Shown here one piece after another: positions 50,022-59,747 of a stretch of DNA of 64,000 nt. A model generated the notes under the pieces. The model made no database searches and had not been told where the DNA came from. It saw only the letters and a list, made by a program, of their open reading frames with translations. The position numbers and the translations under genes were made by a program. This DNA comes from Akkermansiaceae bacterium (GTDB lineage Bacteria; Verrucomicrobiota; Verrucomicrobiia; Verrucomicrobiales; Akkermansiaceae): positions 1,783,226-1,847,225 of the forward strand of contig CP059069.1 of NCBI GenBank assembly GCA_017798145.1. Direction: 5' to 3'. Each line of letters starts with the position of its first letter. The first letter of the stretch is position 1.

Positions 50022-53000
50022 TCAGCGCAGGGTGATGTTGGTGTCGAGGTTGAGGAGTGCTTGGGCGAGGGCGGCGAAGGTGGCGGTTTCGATTGCATCA
50101 AGCGCGGGGTCGGCCTGCGATTCGCCCACTTTCAGCAGGGCGGCGGCATCGGAGGATCCCGATGTGAAAAACGTGCGCTGATCCGCGATGAGGTCAAGCA
50201 GCAGCGTGAGCTGTTCGGCGGTGGGTTCTTTCCCGGTGACCTCGCGGTAGGCCCATTTCGCCCGGGATTCCCCGGTGGCGCCGCCTTCCCTCAGGATGCG
50301 CTCGCCGAGCTTGCGGGCGGCCTCCACGTATTGCGGGTCGTTGAGCATCACGAGGGATTGCAGGGGGGTGTTGGTCGGCATGCGGCGGGTCGCGCAGACA
50401 TCGCGCGTCCCGGCGTCAAAGATGGTCATGTTGGGCGGGGTGGTGGTGCGCCGCCAGAAGGTGTAGAGCGAGCGGCGGTGGAGGCCTTCGCCGCTGTCCG
50501 CCTTGTATTCCGGCAGGAAGTTGTTGAGCGTCTTCCACATCGATCCGGGCGCCTGGTAGGGCTTGACCGGTGGGCCGCCGATGCTTTCCACGAGGAGACC
50601 GGAGAGGGCCAGCGCGGAGTCGCGCAGCTGCTCGGCGGTGAGGCGGCGGGCGAGCGCGGGCGAGCAGGGCGTTGTCGGGGTCGCGCTCGCGCAGCTCCGG
50701 CGAGGCCGACGAATCCTGGCCGTAGGTGGCGGAGAGGAGCATCTGCCTGATCGCGCGTTTCTGGTCCCAGCCGTGGTTGATGAAATCGCGGGCGAGCCAA
50801 TCCAAGAGTTCCGGATGGGAGGGCTGTGCGCCCTGGAGGCCGAAGTTCTCGGAGGTGGCGACAAGGCCGGTGCCGAAGATTTCCTGCCAGATGCGGTTGA
50901 TGGTGACGCGGGCGGTGAGCGGGTGCTCGGGCGAGGTGAGCCAGCGCGCGAAGCCGAGGCGGTTGCGGGGCTCGCCTTCGGGGAAGGGCGGCAGCCAGTC
51001 GGGGGTCTCGCGCCCCACCCTTTCCGCAGGCATGGTGTAGTCGCCGCGTTTCAGGATGAAGTGGGGTATGGGCTCGGCGCTTTCGCGCATGGTGACGATC
51101 TCGCGCACCTTGTTCTGCTCCTCCCGGAACGCGGCGCGGGCGGCGTTGAGTTTCTTGCGCAGTTCGCGCGAGGCGGGATCGATGGCGGAGAGATAGTAGT
51201 CGCGGAGCGCCCCGTCGGATTGGTCCGGCTCGATCCCGCACTCCATGGCGGCCTCGAATTGGGTGATGTCGCGGAGGTGGACGGAAAGCCCGTCGATCAT
51301 CCCGCCGCGGAAACCGAAATCGGCTCCCCTGGCCCCGAGGCCGATTCCCCCGCCGACGGGCATGTCCCGGGTGAGGTTGTCGCAAACGGTGTTCGTGGCG
51401 GCGGTAGCGCCGTTGATGAACATCCCGAGACCCGAAGCCTTCCGCGAACCGTCGTTGGTCACCGTGACGTGCGTCCACTGCCCGGTTGGGATCGGCTCGG
51501 AAGACGAAATCGATGCTGCGCAACCGGGAATCTCGCGTGCGAGTGTCCAGACGAGATGCCCTTCCTTGAGAACGAGCAGGAAGCCGGAATGGTTTTCGCC
51601 GGAGGTGGTGGTGTTCGCGAAAACGACGGCACGCGGGTATGTCTCGCCGGGCTTGAGCCACAGGCTCACCGAGAAAGGCTGGTCGGCATGGCTGATCCCA
51701 AGCGACGGGAGGGACGCGACGCTGTCCCCGTTCGTCAGCAGGGCGTTGCCCTCTTTCCCGGGGGCAAGCCTGTTAGACCCGATGTTCGCGGGCTTGCCCC
51801 CCGGCACAGAGTTTTTGAGCGGCTTCTCCTCGAACCCGAAGCGGGCTGCGAGATCCGGCGAGATGAATTTCTTCCCCGAAGAGAGCCAGTTTTCGAAAGC
51901 GGAATCCGAACCGGAAACATGGGCGGCAAGCGCGGCCTCCGCTTCGGCCACCTTGTTTCCCAGCGTAGCAAGGGCGGCCTCCTGTTCGGGCGTGGGCAGC
52001 TCGAGGGCGGGCGCGGGAACGAGGTTTCCCTTGGTGCTTCCGCCCTGTAACATGCCATGTTCGTCGATGCTGTTGAAAAAGGCACCCATCGAATAGTAGT
52101 CCTTCGCGGTGATCGGGTCGTACTTGTGGTCGTGGCATCTGGCGCACTCCATGGTGAGGCCCATGAAAGCGGTGCCGACCGCATGGACGCGATCCGAGAT
52201 GCCTTCCTGCCGCCACTCTTCCGGAACCGAGCCTCCTTCGTTGGTCTTGCGGTGAATGCGGTTGAAGGCGGTGGCGAGCTTCTGCTCGCGTGTGGCTCCA
52301 GGCAGGAGATCGCCGGCGAGCTGATCGATGATGAACTCGTCGATGGGCAGGTTGCGGTTGAAAGCCCGGATCACCCAGTCGCGGTAGGGCCAGGCCTTCG
52401 TTTCGGTATCCGCCTGGTAGCCGAAGGAATCCGCGTAGCGGGCGACATCGAGCCACGGGGTGGCCATGTGCTCGCCATAGCGAGGGGATGCAAGCAGCCT
52501 GTCCACCACGGTTTCCTTTGCCGCGGACGACTCGTCTGCGAGGAAGGAATCGAGCTCTGCCTGGGTAGGCGGCAGGCCGGTGAGGGTGTAGGTCGCGCGT
52601 CGCAGCCAGCGCTCGGGGCTGGCGGGCTGCGTGGGGGAAAGGCTTTCCGATTCGAGGCGGGAGAGGATGAAGGAATCGATGGGGTTTTCCGGCCAGGTCG
52701 CATCCTTCGTTTCGGGGACGGGGACTTCCATCGGCGGGGCGACGAAGGCCCAGTGGGTCTCGTATTCCGCGCCTTGTTCCACCCATCGCCTGATCAGGTT
52801 TCTATCCGTTTCGGAAAGAGTGCGGTGGGAATCCGGCGGTGGCATGATTTCGTCCTCGTCGTCCGAGAAAATGCGGATCAGCGCCTCGGAGTTTTCCGGC
52901 TTTGCCGGATCCCAGGCGAGCGCCCCGATGGCCTTCTCGCGGACATCGAGCCGCAGCTTTGCCTCCCGGCGTTCCTTGTCAGGCCCATGGCAGTGGAAGC

Positions 53001-53109
53001 AATTTTCGGAGAGGATGGGCAGGATCTCGCGGGCGTAGGAAATCTTGTCCCCGGCGCGGCCAGGCAGGGCGGTGACGAGAAAGCAGAGAATGTAGGGAGA
53101 TCGCTTCAA
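50022..53109 (-). pseudogene. Frameshifted PSCyt1/DUF1549-LamG-DUF1553 cytochrome gene
   Basis: The 5' part (from 53109) encodes a signal peptide, a planctomycete cytochrome c domain with C37-F-H-C40-H41 in LSENCFHCHGPD, DUF1549 (WLDVARYADSFGYQAD, ECARCHDHKYDP), a LamG-like insert and the start of DUF1553 (NRIWQEIFGTGLVATSENFG). The frame breaks near 50645-50665, and the remaining DUF1553 continues in another frame (RRLTAEQLRDSALALSG, PTNTPLQSLVMLNDPQ) to 50022. The break lies in a 10-bp direct duplication GCGGGCGAGC (50646-50665). Total length without it would be about 1025 residues, normal for the family. It could be a real frameshift or a sequencing error. Confidence 0.88.
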
Positions 53110-53177
53110 GGGGAATGACTACGTAGCTCAGGCTGCGGAAGTTGCACGCCCCTGCATACCGGGGAAGGCAGGGAAAA

Positions 53178-54767
53178 TCAATTCGACTTGCCTGGGAACC
53201 TGCGTACCTCCACATCATTGTCCTGCTCAGGCCCCGGGGTGCTGCGGCCCCGCTTGATGAGATTTTCCAGCAAGTCCGACATGCGTAGCACGCGCTCCGG
53301 CATCGTGGCCGCGAGGTTCTGCGTTTCCCCAATATCCTTGGAAAGATCGTAGAGCTGCAAGGGCTGCGATTGGTCGCCGCCTTTGCCCCAGCCGCCGGAG
53401 CCGGGGGCGGGGATGTATTTCCACGCGCCGGAACGCAGGGCCGGAACCCCCTGGATCGAGGCGCTGACGGCGTTGCCGCGGACGGATTCCGCCTCCCCTT
53501 TCAGCAAGGGTACGAGGCTAAAACTGTCCTCGCCCTCGTCCGGCGCGAGCTCCTCGCCGAGCACCTCGGCGAAGGTCGCCATCAGATCCGCTTGGTGGAC
53601 GAGGACATCACTGACCTGCCCGGCCTCCACGACACCGGGCCAGCGGACGAGGAAGGGGATCCGGTGCCCGCCCTCCCAGGCATCGGCCTTGTAGCCCCTC
53701 AGCGGACCGCTGGGGAAGTGCCCCTTCGCCTCTTGCTCTGGGACACCGGCGTAGGGAGCCGAGCCGTTGTCGCTGCTGAACACCACCAGGGTGTTTTCCG
53801 CGAGGCCGTTCTCCGCCAGCGCCTCCAGCACGTTCCCGACCGCCGCATCCGTCTCCATCACGAGATCCGCGAGCGTGTTGATGCCGCTCTTCCCCTTCCA
53901 CTCCTCGTTGACCGAAAGCGGCGTGTGCGGCGTGGTCAGCGGCAGATAGAGCAGGAAGGGCTCCGGCGTCTTCGCCTCGCGCCCGATGAATTCCACCGCC
54001 CTGCCGATCAAGGCCGGAAGAATGGGCTCGAGCGTCCACCCCTCCAGCGCCGGACCCTGCTGGCTTGCCAAGTTTTCTGCAAAAAGCTCCTTGTCCGCAT
54101 ATTCGCTCGGGATGCCGATCGTCCGGTCGTTCTCAATGAAACAGTACGGCGGCCAGTTCGGCACATCCGTTCCGAAATATTCGTCGAAGCCCACCGCCGT
54201 CGGGCCGCCGGGGATGGGTTTGGAAAAGGTTTCCTTCCACGCGGCGCGGTGCTCACCGGTCGCGGCGTTGTCCTTCTTGCCCTTGTATCCGCCGGAGCCG
54301 AAGAACGCCTTCTGCCCCGGCGCGATCGGCCAATCCCAGCCGAGGTGCCATTTCCCGATGCATGCTGTCTTGTATCCCTTGCGCTTCGCCAGCCCGGCGA
54401 TGGTCAGCCGGTGCGGCGCGATGAGCGGCTTTTCCCAGAGCCCCACGATCCCCTTCTGCAACCGCGACCTCCAGTGGTAGCGTCCGGTCAGCAGAGTGTA
54501 GCGCGAGGGCGTGCACACCCCGGAGGACGAATGCCCGTCCGTGAAACGCATGCCCTCCGCCGCGAGCCTGTCTATGTTCGGCGTCGGGATCTTGCCGCGC
54601 TCCGGGTTGTAGCAATGCACATCGCCGTAGCCGAGGTCGTCGGCGTAGATCACGACGATGTTGGGGAGTTTTTCGGCATCCGCGTGAACTGCGAGCCCGA
54701 CTGCCAAAACGAGGCCGACCATGGCCGCCCCGCTTATGTTGAATTTTGCGTGTGAGAGTCCTGCCAC
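53178..54767 (-). CDS. Secreted arylsulfatase
   Basis: This 529-residue sulfatase has an N-terminal secretory segment (GAAMVGLVLAVGLAVHADA), then NIVVIYADDLGYGDVHCYN, the formylglycine motif C-T-P-S-R in SSGVCTPSRYTLLTG, GKWHLGWDW and VVFSSDNGSAPYAG. It would remove sulfate esters from a polysaccharide in or outside the periplasm. It starts at a GTG 4 bp after malQ stops, and is 68 bp before the cytochrome gene, so the three may share a transcript. A Met 15 codons in is an alternative start. Confidence 0.93.
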   Translation of the reverse strand: MAGLSHAKFNISGAAMVGLVLAVGLAVHADAEKLPNIVVIYADDLGYGDVHCYNPERGKIPTPNIDRLAAEGMRFTDGHSSSGVCTPSRYTLLTGRYHWRSRLQKGIVGLWEKPLIAPHRLTIAGLAKRKGYKTACIGKWHLGWDWPIAPGQKAFFGSGGYKGKKDNAATGEHRAAWKETFSKPIPGGPTAVGFDEYFGTDVPNWPPYCFIENDRTIGIPSEYADKELFAENLASQQGPALEGWTLEPILPALIGRAVEFIGREAKTPEPFLLYLPLTTPHTPLSVNEEWKGKSGINTLADLVMETDAAVGNVLEALAENGLAENTLVVFSSDNGSAPYAGVPEQEAKGHFPSGPLRGYKADAWEGGHRIPFLVRWPGVVEAGQVSDVLVHQADLMATFAEVLGEELAPDEGEDSFSLVPLLKGEAESVRGNAVSASIQGVPALRSGAWKYIPAPGSGGWGKGGDQSQPLQLYDLSKDIGETQNLAATMPERVLRMSDLLENLIKRGRSTPGPEQDNDVEVRRFPGKSN

Positions 54768-54771
54768 GATT

Positions 54772-57474
54772 TCAGTTCTTCCCGATTGATCTTCCCGCCG
54801 CCTGCGCCAGTCCGCGTATCATAGTTGTGAAATCATCCGCATCCAGCATATCCGCGATGGCCATCTCCATCCGCCACCTCCAGTAGAACGGGATGATGGC
54901 CGGGACATTGATGCGCTCGCCATCGATGTCGTTGCTGCGAAGCTCGCCATCCATCGCCAGCAGGTCCTGGAGCGGGAAAACCGCCCACATCGCCGGTGAA
55001 TGCATCTGCTGCGCGATGATGCGCCGCGCCATCTCCGGGCTGAGATCCTTCTCCGGATAACCCTCGCCGAACATTTCCCAGGCGAAGTTCGCACGGATCA
55101 CTCCATCGTCCCGCCACCACGCACGCAGAGTTTCCATATCGTGTGTGCCGGTGGAGACGACACTCATGTAGGGAGCGTGCGCCGGATGTGCGAAATCGAC
55201 CCCCTCCTCCTTCGGCCAGCGCTGGATCTCCAGCGAGAGCATCCCCAGCTCCCGCATCACTCCGGGCACGCAGGCCGGCACCATCCCGAGATCCTCGCCG
55301 CAAAGAAGCATGTCGCTGGCGGCGCGCATCGCCGGTAGTTTTTCGTAAGCCTTCGCCTCCCAGAAGCCCTCCTGCCTGCGGAAGAAATAATCGACATACA
55401 ACGCGCGCAGCTTGTCCTGCATTTCCCAGTCGAGCGCCTTGAATGAATCCGTGTCCATCATCGACATCCGCGGGTGAAATTCCGTCCCGCCCGATCCCGG
55501 CACCTCAAGGAACAGAACCTCCGCCACCACATCCATCAACGCATCCCGCAGCCATTCCTTGTTCGCCCAATCCCCGTTCCCTAGTTTTCCGAAAAATTCC
55601 GCCACCTGCCGCTGGGTGGAAAACTGCGGTTTCGGCCCATGGCAGCCCAGGCCGTAATCCACCAGGAAATCCTGCCTCACCCCATCCGCGAACTCGCCGA
55701 ATTTCTTCGCCAGATCTTTCTCGAAGACGATGGGCTTGCAGAAGCGATCATAGTCGAAGGCGATCCCGCGCTCCGCGAATTCCTCCACACGGATCGGCAT
55801 CGCCGGGTCGAACCAACCCATGATCCCCTCGACCTGCTCCACCGGCACCTGCCAGATGCGGAAAAAGCCAAGGATGTGGTCGATGCGGTAGGCATCGAAG
55901 TAACGGCTGAGCTTCTCGAAACGCGCGCGCCACCAGGCATAGCCATCCTTTTTCATCTCGTCCCAGTTGTAGGTCGGGAAGCCCCAGTTCTGCCCCTTTA
56001 CCGCAAAGGCATCCGGCGGAGCACCCGCCTGCGCATTCATGTTGAAAAGGTGCGGCGCAACCCAGGCATCCACCGAATCCCGGTCCACCCCGATCGGCAG
56101 GTCGCCTTTCAGCGCCACACCCGCGGCGTGCAAATGCGCCACCGCATCGGTGAGCTGGCGGTCCAGCTCGTACTGCAGCCAGACGTAATACATCGAATCC
56201 GTGCTGATCGAGAGGGACTCGGCCTTCGCCGCATCATACTCCGCCCACTCGCCCCATTTGGAGAAATCCGCCGTGCCGTGCTCGTCGCGCTTCACCGAGA
56301 AAATCGCGTAATCAAGAACCCAGTCGCGGTTCCGTTCAAGGAAACCGAGGAACGCCTTGTCGCGCAGGATCGCATCGTGGTTCGTGTCGAAAATCTCCCG
56401 CGTCACCCGCCATTTCACCGCCATCACCGCCTCGTAATCGACGTGCTGGAGAGCGTTGAGTGAAATCCGTTCCTCCGCAAAATCCGCATCGCCCACCATC
56501 GGGAAACTCATTTCATCCAGCCGTAGGTAGATCGGATGCAGTGCGAAAACGCTGATCGCTGAATACGGATAGCTGTCCGTCCATGTCTTCGAGGAAGTTG
56601 TGTCATTGATCGGCAGGATCTGGAGCATTTTCAGCCCCGTGGCAGCCGCCCAATCACCCATCGCCTTGAGATCCGCGAACTCCCCCACCCCGCAGCCCTC
56701 CGCGCTCCTCAGGGAAAAAACCGGGATCGCCACCCCGGCGCCCCGGAATTTCAGATCCGCACCCCTGCGGAAATTTTCATCCGAGACGAACACCTGACCC
56801 GCCCCGTCGCGGCGCTCCAGCACGCGGTTCCCGCCATCCTCCAGCCTCACCGCCTTCCCAAGGGCGGGATCGTAGAGCCCGTACTTGTATTCCACCCGCC
56901 AGTCCGCCGGCAGCTCCACGCCCGCCTTCCAGATATTTTTCTCCGCCTCCAACATCGGCACCGCCCTGCCGTAATCCCAGTCCCCCAGCGTCTCGAAGCC
57001 ACCCATCAGGCAAGGCACCAGGCCTTTAGGAACGCGCGCCATGTGAAGGCAGAACTCATGGTTTTTCCCTTTGGCCGCGAATTTCCCCGGCTTCCCCGGG
57101 TTCCCTTCCACCGCCGCGAAGACCTTCGCCTCATAGACCCGGTCATCGCTCCCCGCCGATCTCCAGTCGTCCAGGAAAAGCACCCGTGGCGGCAACCGGA
57201 GCGCAGCGGAGATGGACGGACTGGATACCTCCAATTCTTCCGTCAAATTCGATCCGCCATGCCAATCCCGCACCCCGCCCCATTCCCGAAGCTCCACCCC
57301 GTAGCCCTCGCGCTTCAGCAAATAATTGTATTTCACCTGCGCCGCCGGGCTCTCCACCTCCACCTCCCAATGCCCCTCGTCCAGCCACCTCATCGGCACC
57401 TGCCCGCCATCCATCTCCAGCCACAGCGATTCCCCGACCACCGTCCGATAAGCCACCCGAAATACCAAAGTCAT
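54772..57474 (-). CDS. malQ: 4-alpha-glucanotransferase with tandem N-terminal CBM20 domains (DPE2-like)
   Basis: The 900-residue protein starts with two starch-binding domains (about 1-100, FRVAYRTVVGESLWLEMDG, and about 115-230, HMARVPKGLVPCLMGGFETLGDWD) followed by a GH77 domain (about 245-885) with SLRSAEGCGVGEFADLKAMGDWA, FDAYRIDHILGFFRIWQVP (nucleophile Asp) and LLCGEDLGMVPACV (acid Glu). This is the plant DPE2-type architecture, which acts on maltose and glycogen-like glucans. It is cytoplasmic; being directly upstream of a secreted sulfatase is odd and may only reflect gene order. Confidence 0.94.
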   Translation of the reverse strand: MTLVFRVAYRTVVGESLWLEMDGGQVPMRWLDEGHWEVEVESPAAQVKYNYLLKREGYGVELREWGGVRDWHGGSNLTEELEVSSPSISAALRLPPRVLFLDDWRSAGSDDRVYEAKVFAAVEGNPGKPGKFAAKGKNHEFCLHMARVPKGLVPCLMGGFETLGDWDYGRAVPMLEAEKNIWKAGVELPADWRVEYKYGLYDPALGKAVRLEDGGNRVLERRDGAGQVFVSDENFRRGADLKFRGAGVAIPVFSLRSAEGCGVGEFADLKAMGDWAAATGLKMLQILPINDTTSSKTWTDSYPYSAISVFALHPIYLRLDEMSFPMVGDADFAEERISLNALQHVDYEAVMAVKWRVTREIFDTNHDAILRDKAFLGFLERNRDWVLDYAIFSVKRDEHGTADFSKWGEWAEYDAAKAESLSISTDSMYYVWLQYELDRQLTDAVAHLHAAGVALKGDLPIGVDRDSVDAWVAPHLFNMNAQAGAPPDAFAVKGQNWGFPTYNWDEMKKDGYAWWRARFEKLSRYFDAYRIDHILGFFRIWQVPVEQVEGIMGWFDPAMPIRVEEFAERGIAFDYDRFCKPIVFEKDLAKKFGEFADGVRQDFLVDYGLGCHGPKPQFSTQRQVAEFFGKLGNGDWANKEWLRDALMDVVAEVLFLEVPGSGGTEFHPRMSMMDTDSFKALDWEMQDKLRALYVDYFFRRQEGFWEAKAYEKLPAMRAASDMLLCGEDLGMVPACVPGVMRELGMLSLEIQRWPKEEGVDFAHPAHAPYMSVVSTGTHDMETLRAWWRDDGVIRANFAWEMFGEGYPEKDLSPEMARRIIAQQMHSPAMWAVFPLQDLLAMDGELRSNDIDGERINVPAIIPFYWRWRMEMAIADMLDADDFTTMIRGLAQAAGRSIGKN

Positions 57475-57537
57475 GCGCGACTAGCTAAGCCGCCGCCGCG
57501 CCGATCCGCCATCCAAAATCGGATTTTCTCGCAGGAA

Positions 57538-57655
57538 CAGGCAGGGACGGCCTCTCCCGAACCGTCCATATCTCGCGGCGCTCTGCGCGGGAAGATACCG
57601 GATGAATGGATGGAGCCGTCAGATATGGACTTTTAGGGATAAAAGTCCCTGCCTG
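57538..57655. repeat. Fold-back element with nested inverted repeats
   Basis: The outer arms CAGGCAGGGAC (57538-57548) and GTCCCTGCCTG (57645-57655) are exact complements. Inside them GTCCATATCT (57564-57573) pairs with AGATATGGAC (57621-57630), and GACTTTTA/TAAAAGTC (57628-57647) forms another hairpin that competes with both. The element lies between malQ and the PEP-CTERM gene. Confidence 0.8.
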
Positions 57656-57662
57656 TGGAAAC

Positions 57663-57695
57663 AAAAAAACATCCCCCGTTTTCACAGGGGATGTT
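57663..57695 (-). terminator. Rho-independent terminator of the second PEP-CTERM gene
   Basis: On the minus strand AACATCCCC (57695-57687) pairs with GGGGATGTT (57676-57668), followed by a run of seven T. It lies about 57 bp past the stop at 57752. Confidence 0.92.
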
Positions 57696-57751
57696 CAAGT
57701 AGCCGAAGGCTTCAAAGTATTGCGGAAAACAGGTCGCCGACCTGAGATCCA

Positions 57752-58456
57752 TCAGCGGCGGCGGCGAAGCAGCGCGAGCATGCCAAGACCGCCGAGGAGG
57801 GCGGCGGAAGGCTCGGGAATGGCGGTGATCGCGATCTCATCGAAGCCTACCCGGCCATCCGATGGCTTGAACGCGGTCATAATCTCCAGCGCGATGTAGC
57901 GCGCAGAGGTGATCCCGCTCAGATCGTAGGCATAAGCCGAAGTGAGAACACCGATGCTCTGGGTTGATCCAAGCTGTGTCCAGCCTCCGCTTGCAAAGTC
58001 ATAGTCCACCGCTTGGTTTCCACCCGGAGGCGCCGGCAAGGCGACCGTCGGCGTTACCGCGTGGTAGATATTGAATGTGGCGGTGGCCGTAATATTGGAT
58101 TGGGCATCGGAGTTGATGATATAGAGATTATCCAAGGTTGTTTGCGCGCTACCCAGATCGAAGGATACCCAAGCAAGTTTGCCGTTCGCGGCAGCAACCA
58201 GGTAATGGTCATACCACTCATCCTTGTAGATTGCACCCCCGCTTGGTGATGCCGCTCCGTTTGTCCAAGTCGAAGGATCATTGGCATCAGGCTTGGTGAT
58301 GCCAAAGCCGTTGGTGAGCGGGGTGAAATCCTGCGGAGTGTAGCTGTCGCCTCCGCTGAAGCCTGTGATTGAGGAGATCGGCAGAATACTTGCCGCATTG
58401 GCGTTGAGAGACAATCCGGCAAGTGCCAGCGAGGTGAGGAACGGTGTGGTTTTCAT
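57752..58456 (-). CDS. PEP-CTERM sorting domain protein
   Basis: This 234-residue exported protein has a signal peptide (KTTPFLTSLALAGLSLNANA) and ends IPEPSAALLGGLGMLALLRRRR, an exosortase target tail. Its body has a discoidin/F5-8C-like pattern (DEWYDHYLVAAANGKLAWVSFDLGSAQTTLDNLYI, then ISGIT-like GITSARYIALEIM), suggesting carbohydrate binding. A GntR/LacI-like regulator is divergent just upstream and a strong terminator follows. ATG at 58456 was chosen for the signal peptide. Confidence 0.92.
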   Translation of the reverse strand: MKTTPFLTSLALAGLSLNANAASILPISSITGFSGGDSYTPQDFTPLTNGFGITKPDANDPSTWTNGAASPSGGAIYKDEWYDHYLVAAANGKLAWVSFDLGSAQTTLDNLYIINSDAQSNITATATFNIYHAVTPTVALPAPPGGNQAVDYDFASGGWTQLGSTQSIGVLTSAYAYDLSGITSARYIALEIMTAFKPSDGRVGFDEIAITAIPEPSAALLGGLGMLALLRRRR

Positions 58457-58575
58457 ATTTGTCTGTGGGATTGGGAAGCGAAGATTCGTTTCGTTCTGAT
58501 TGAGTAGCGCCGCCCAGCAGGGTCGTCCAAGCAAATTGCCTTTGACAACCTGTGCGCAGAGTGTGAGGTTTCACC

Positions 58576-59607
58576 GTGCTCAACACCTCCACGATCACCG
58601 AACAGGTGGCCTCCCACCTGCGCGAAGCGCTCAGCCAAGGGCGCTGGAAGGGACTCATGCCGGGGCGCGACCGCCTGATCGCTGAGCTGGGAGCCAATGG
58701 CAGGACGATCGAAAAGGCCTTGGGGATGCTGGAGCAGGAGGGTCTTCTCAAATCACAGGGAGCGGGGCGAAGGCGGCGGATCATGGCCTCCCAGAAAGAC
58801 GCGCCCGCCATGCGGGTGACCCTTATTCTTTATGAACGGGATGACGCCCTCAACCGCTACATCTCCGAGTTGCGGCGCAAACTGCAAGCATCGGGGCACG
58901 AACTGCTTTTTGCTCCCAAGAGCCTGGCGGAGCTGAAACACGATCCCGAACGGGTGGCGCGTATGGTAAGCGAGAATCCGTCCGGGGCGTGGATCATCCA
59001 GTCCGGATCCCGACCCGTTTTGGAATGGTTTGCGAAGTCGTCGATTCCCTGCTTCTCCCTATTCGGACGGATGCAGGGGCTGGATATCGCCGGAACCGGG
59101 CCGGACAAGCTGCCGGCCCTGCGGGAGGCGATCCAAAGCCTCGCCGACAAGGGGCACCGGCGCTTTGTATTCCTCACACGCGAGGAGCGCCGGAAACCAA
59201 GCCTGGGAATGGTTGAGCGGGTTTTTCTCGATGAACTCGAAAAGAGGGGCATTTCCACCGGCCCTTACAACCTGCCTGACTGGATGGAGACCGGCGAAGG
59301 GCTGAGGGATTGCCTTGATTCACTATTTCACGTCAGCCCGCCGTCCGCACTACTGATTGACGATTGGATACTCCTGCTTGCCGTTCAGAACTTCATCGCC
59401 CGGGAAAAGACTTCTGCCATGAAACAGGTGGCGCTGATCTGCACCGACTTCCATCCCAGCTTCAATTGGTGCTCACCGGGCATCGCCCACATCCACTGGG
59501 ATCACAAACCCATGGTGCGCCGTATCGTGCGCTGGACAGGCAACATCGCCCGCGGCAAGGACGACCGGAAGCAAGGCCTGACGGTGGCCAAGTTCATTGG
59601 CGGATAA
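58576..59607 (+). CDS. GntR-type regulator with LacI-like sensor domain
   Basis: The 343-residue product has an N-terminal GntR winged helix (about 1-70: EQVASHLREALSQGRWKGLMPGRDRLIAELGANGRTIEKALGMLEQEGLL) fused to a periplasmic-binding-protein-like domain (about 80-320: VTLILYERDDALNRYISEL, GHRRFVFLTREERRKPSLGM, SALLIDDWILLLAVQNFIA). Such hybrids sense a sugar or similar ligand and control a neighbouring gene, here probably the divergent PEP-CTERM gene. Start is GTG, after a TTGACA hexamer at 58542 of uncertain meaning. A dispersed repeat overlaps its stop codon. Confidence 0.85.
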   Translation: MLNTSTITEQVASHLREALSQGRWKGLMPGRDRLIAELGANGRTIEKALGMLEQEGLLKSQGAGRRRRIMASQKDAPAMRVTLILYERDDALNRYISELRRKLQASGHELLFAPKSLAELKHDPERVARMVSENPSGAWIIQSGSRPVLEWFAKSSIPCFSLFGRMQGLDIAGTGPDKLPALREAIQSLADKGHRRFVFLTREERRKPSLGMVERVFLDELEKRGISTGPYNLPDWMETGEGLRDCLDSLFHVSPPSALLIDDWILLLAVQNFIAREKTSAMKQVALICTDFHPSFNWCSPGIAHIHWDHKPMVRRIVRWTGNIARGKDDRKQGLTVAKFIGG

Positions 59608-59701
59608 TATGGAGAACGGTGCTTCCAGCCCCTTTTCCGGAAGCCTTGGTGATCATTTCGCTTGGCTTGTGCTAAAGGTGCTGGAGGCACCCTTCTCCAT
59701 A
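59607..59701. repeat. Dispersed inverted-repeat-ended element, copy D
   Basis: This 95-bp copy begins ATATGGAGAACGGTGCTTCC and ends GGAGGCACCCTTCTCCATAC. Its first base is the last base of the regulator's stop codon. It shares tips and the internal GGCTTGTGC-AAA block with copies B and C; its middle is more diverged. Confidence 0.85.
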
Positions 59702-59747
59702 CTTGGGAGCACATTTTCATAGCTACCCGACTACGACGCGCATGGCT

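Noticed and set aside
58542-58570. Sigma-70 promoter for the GntR-like regulator
   Set aside because: A TTGACA hexamer exists at 58542, but no convincing -10 box stands at the right distance.
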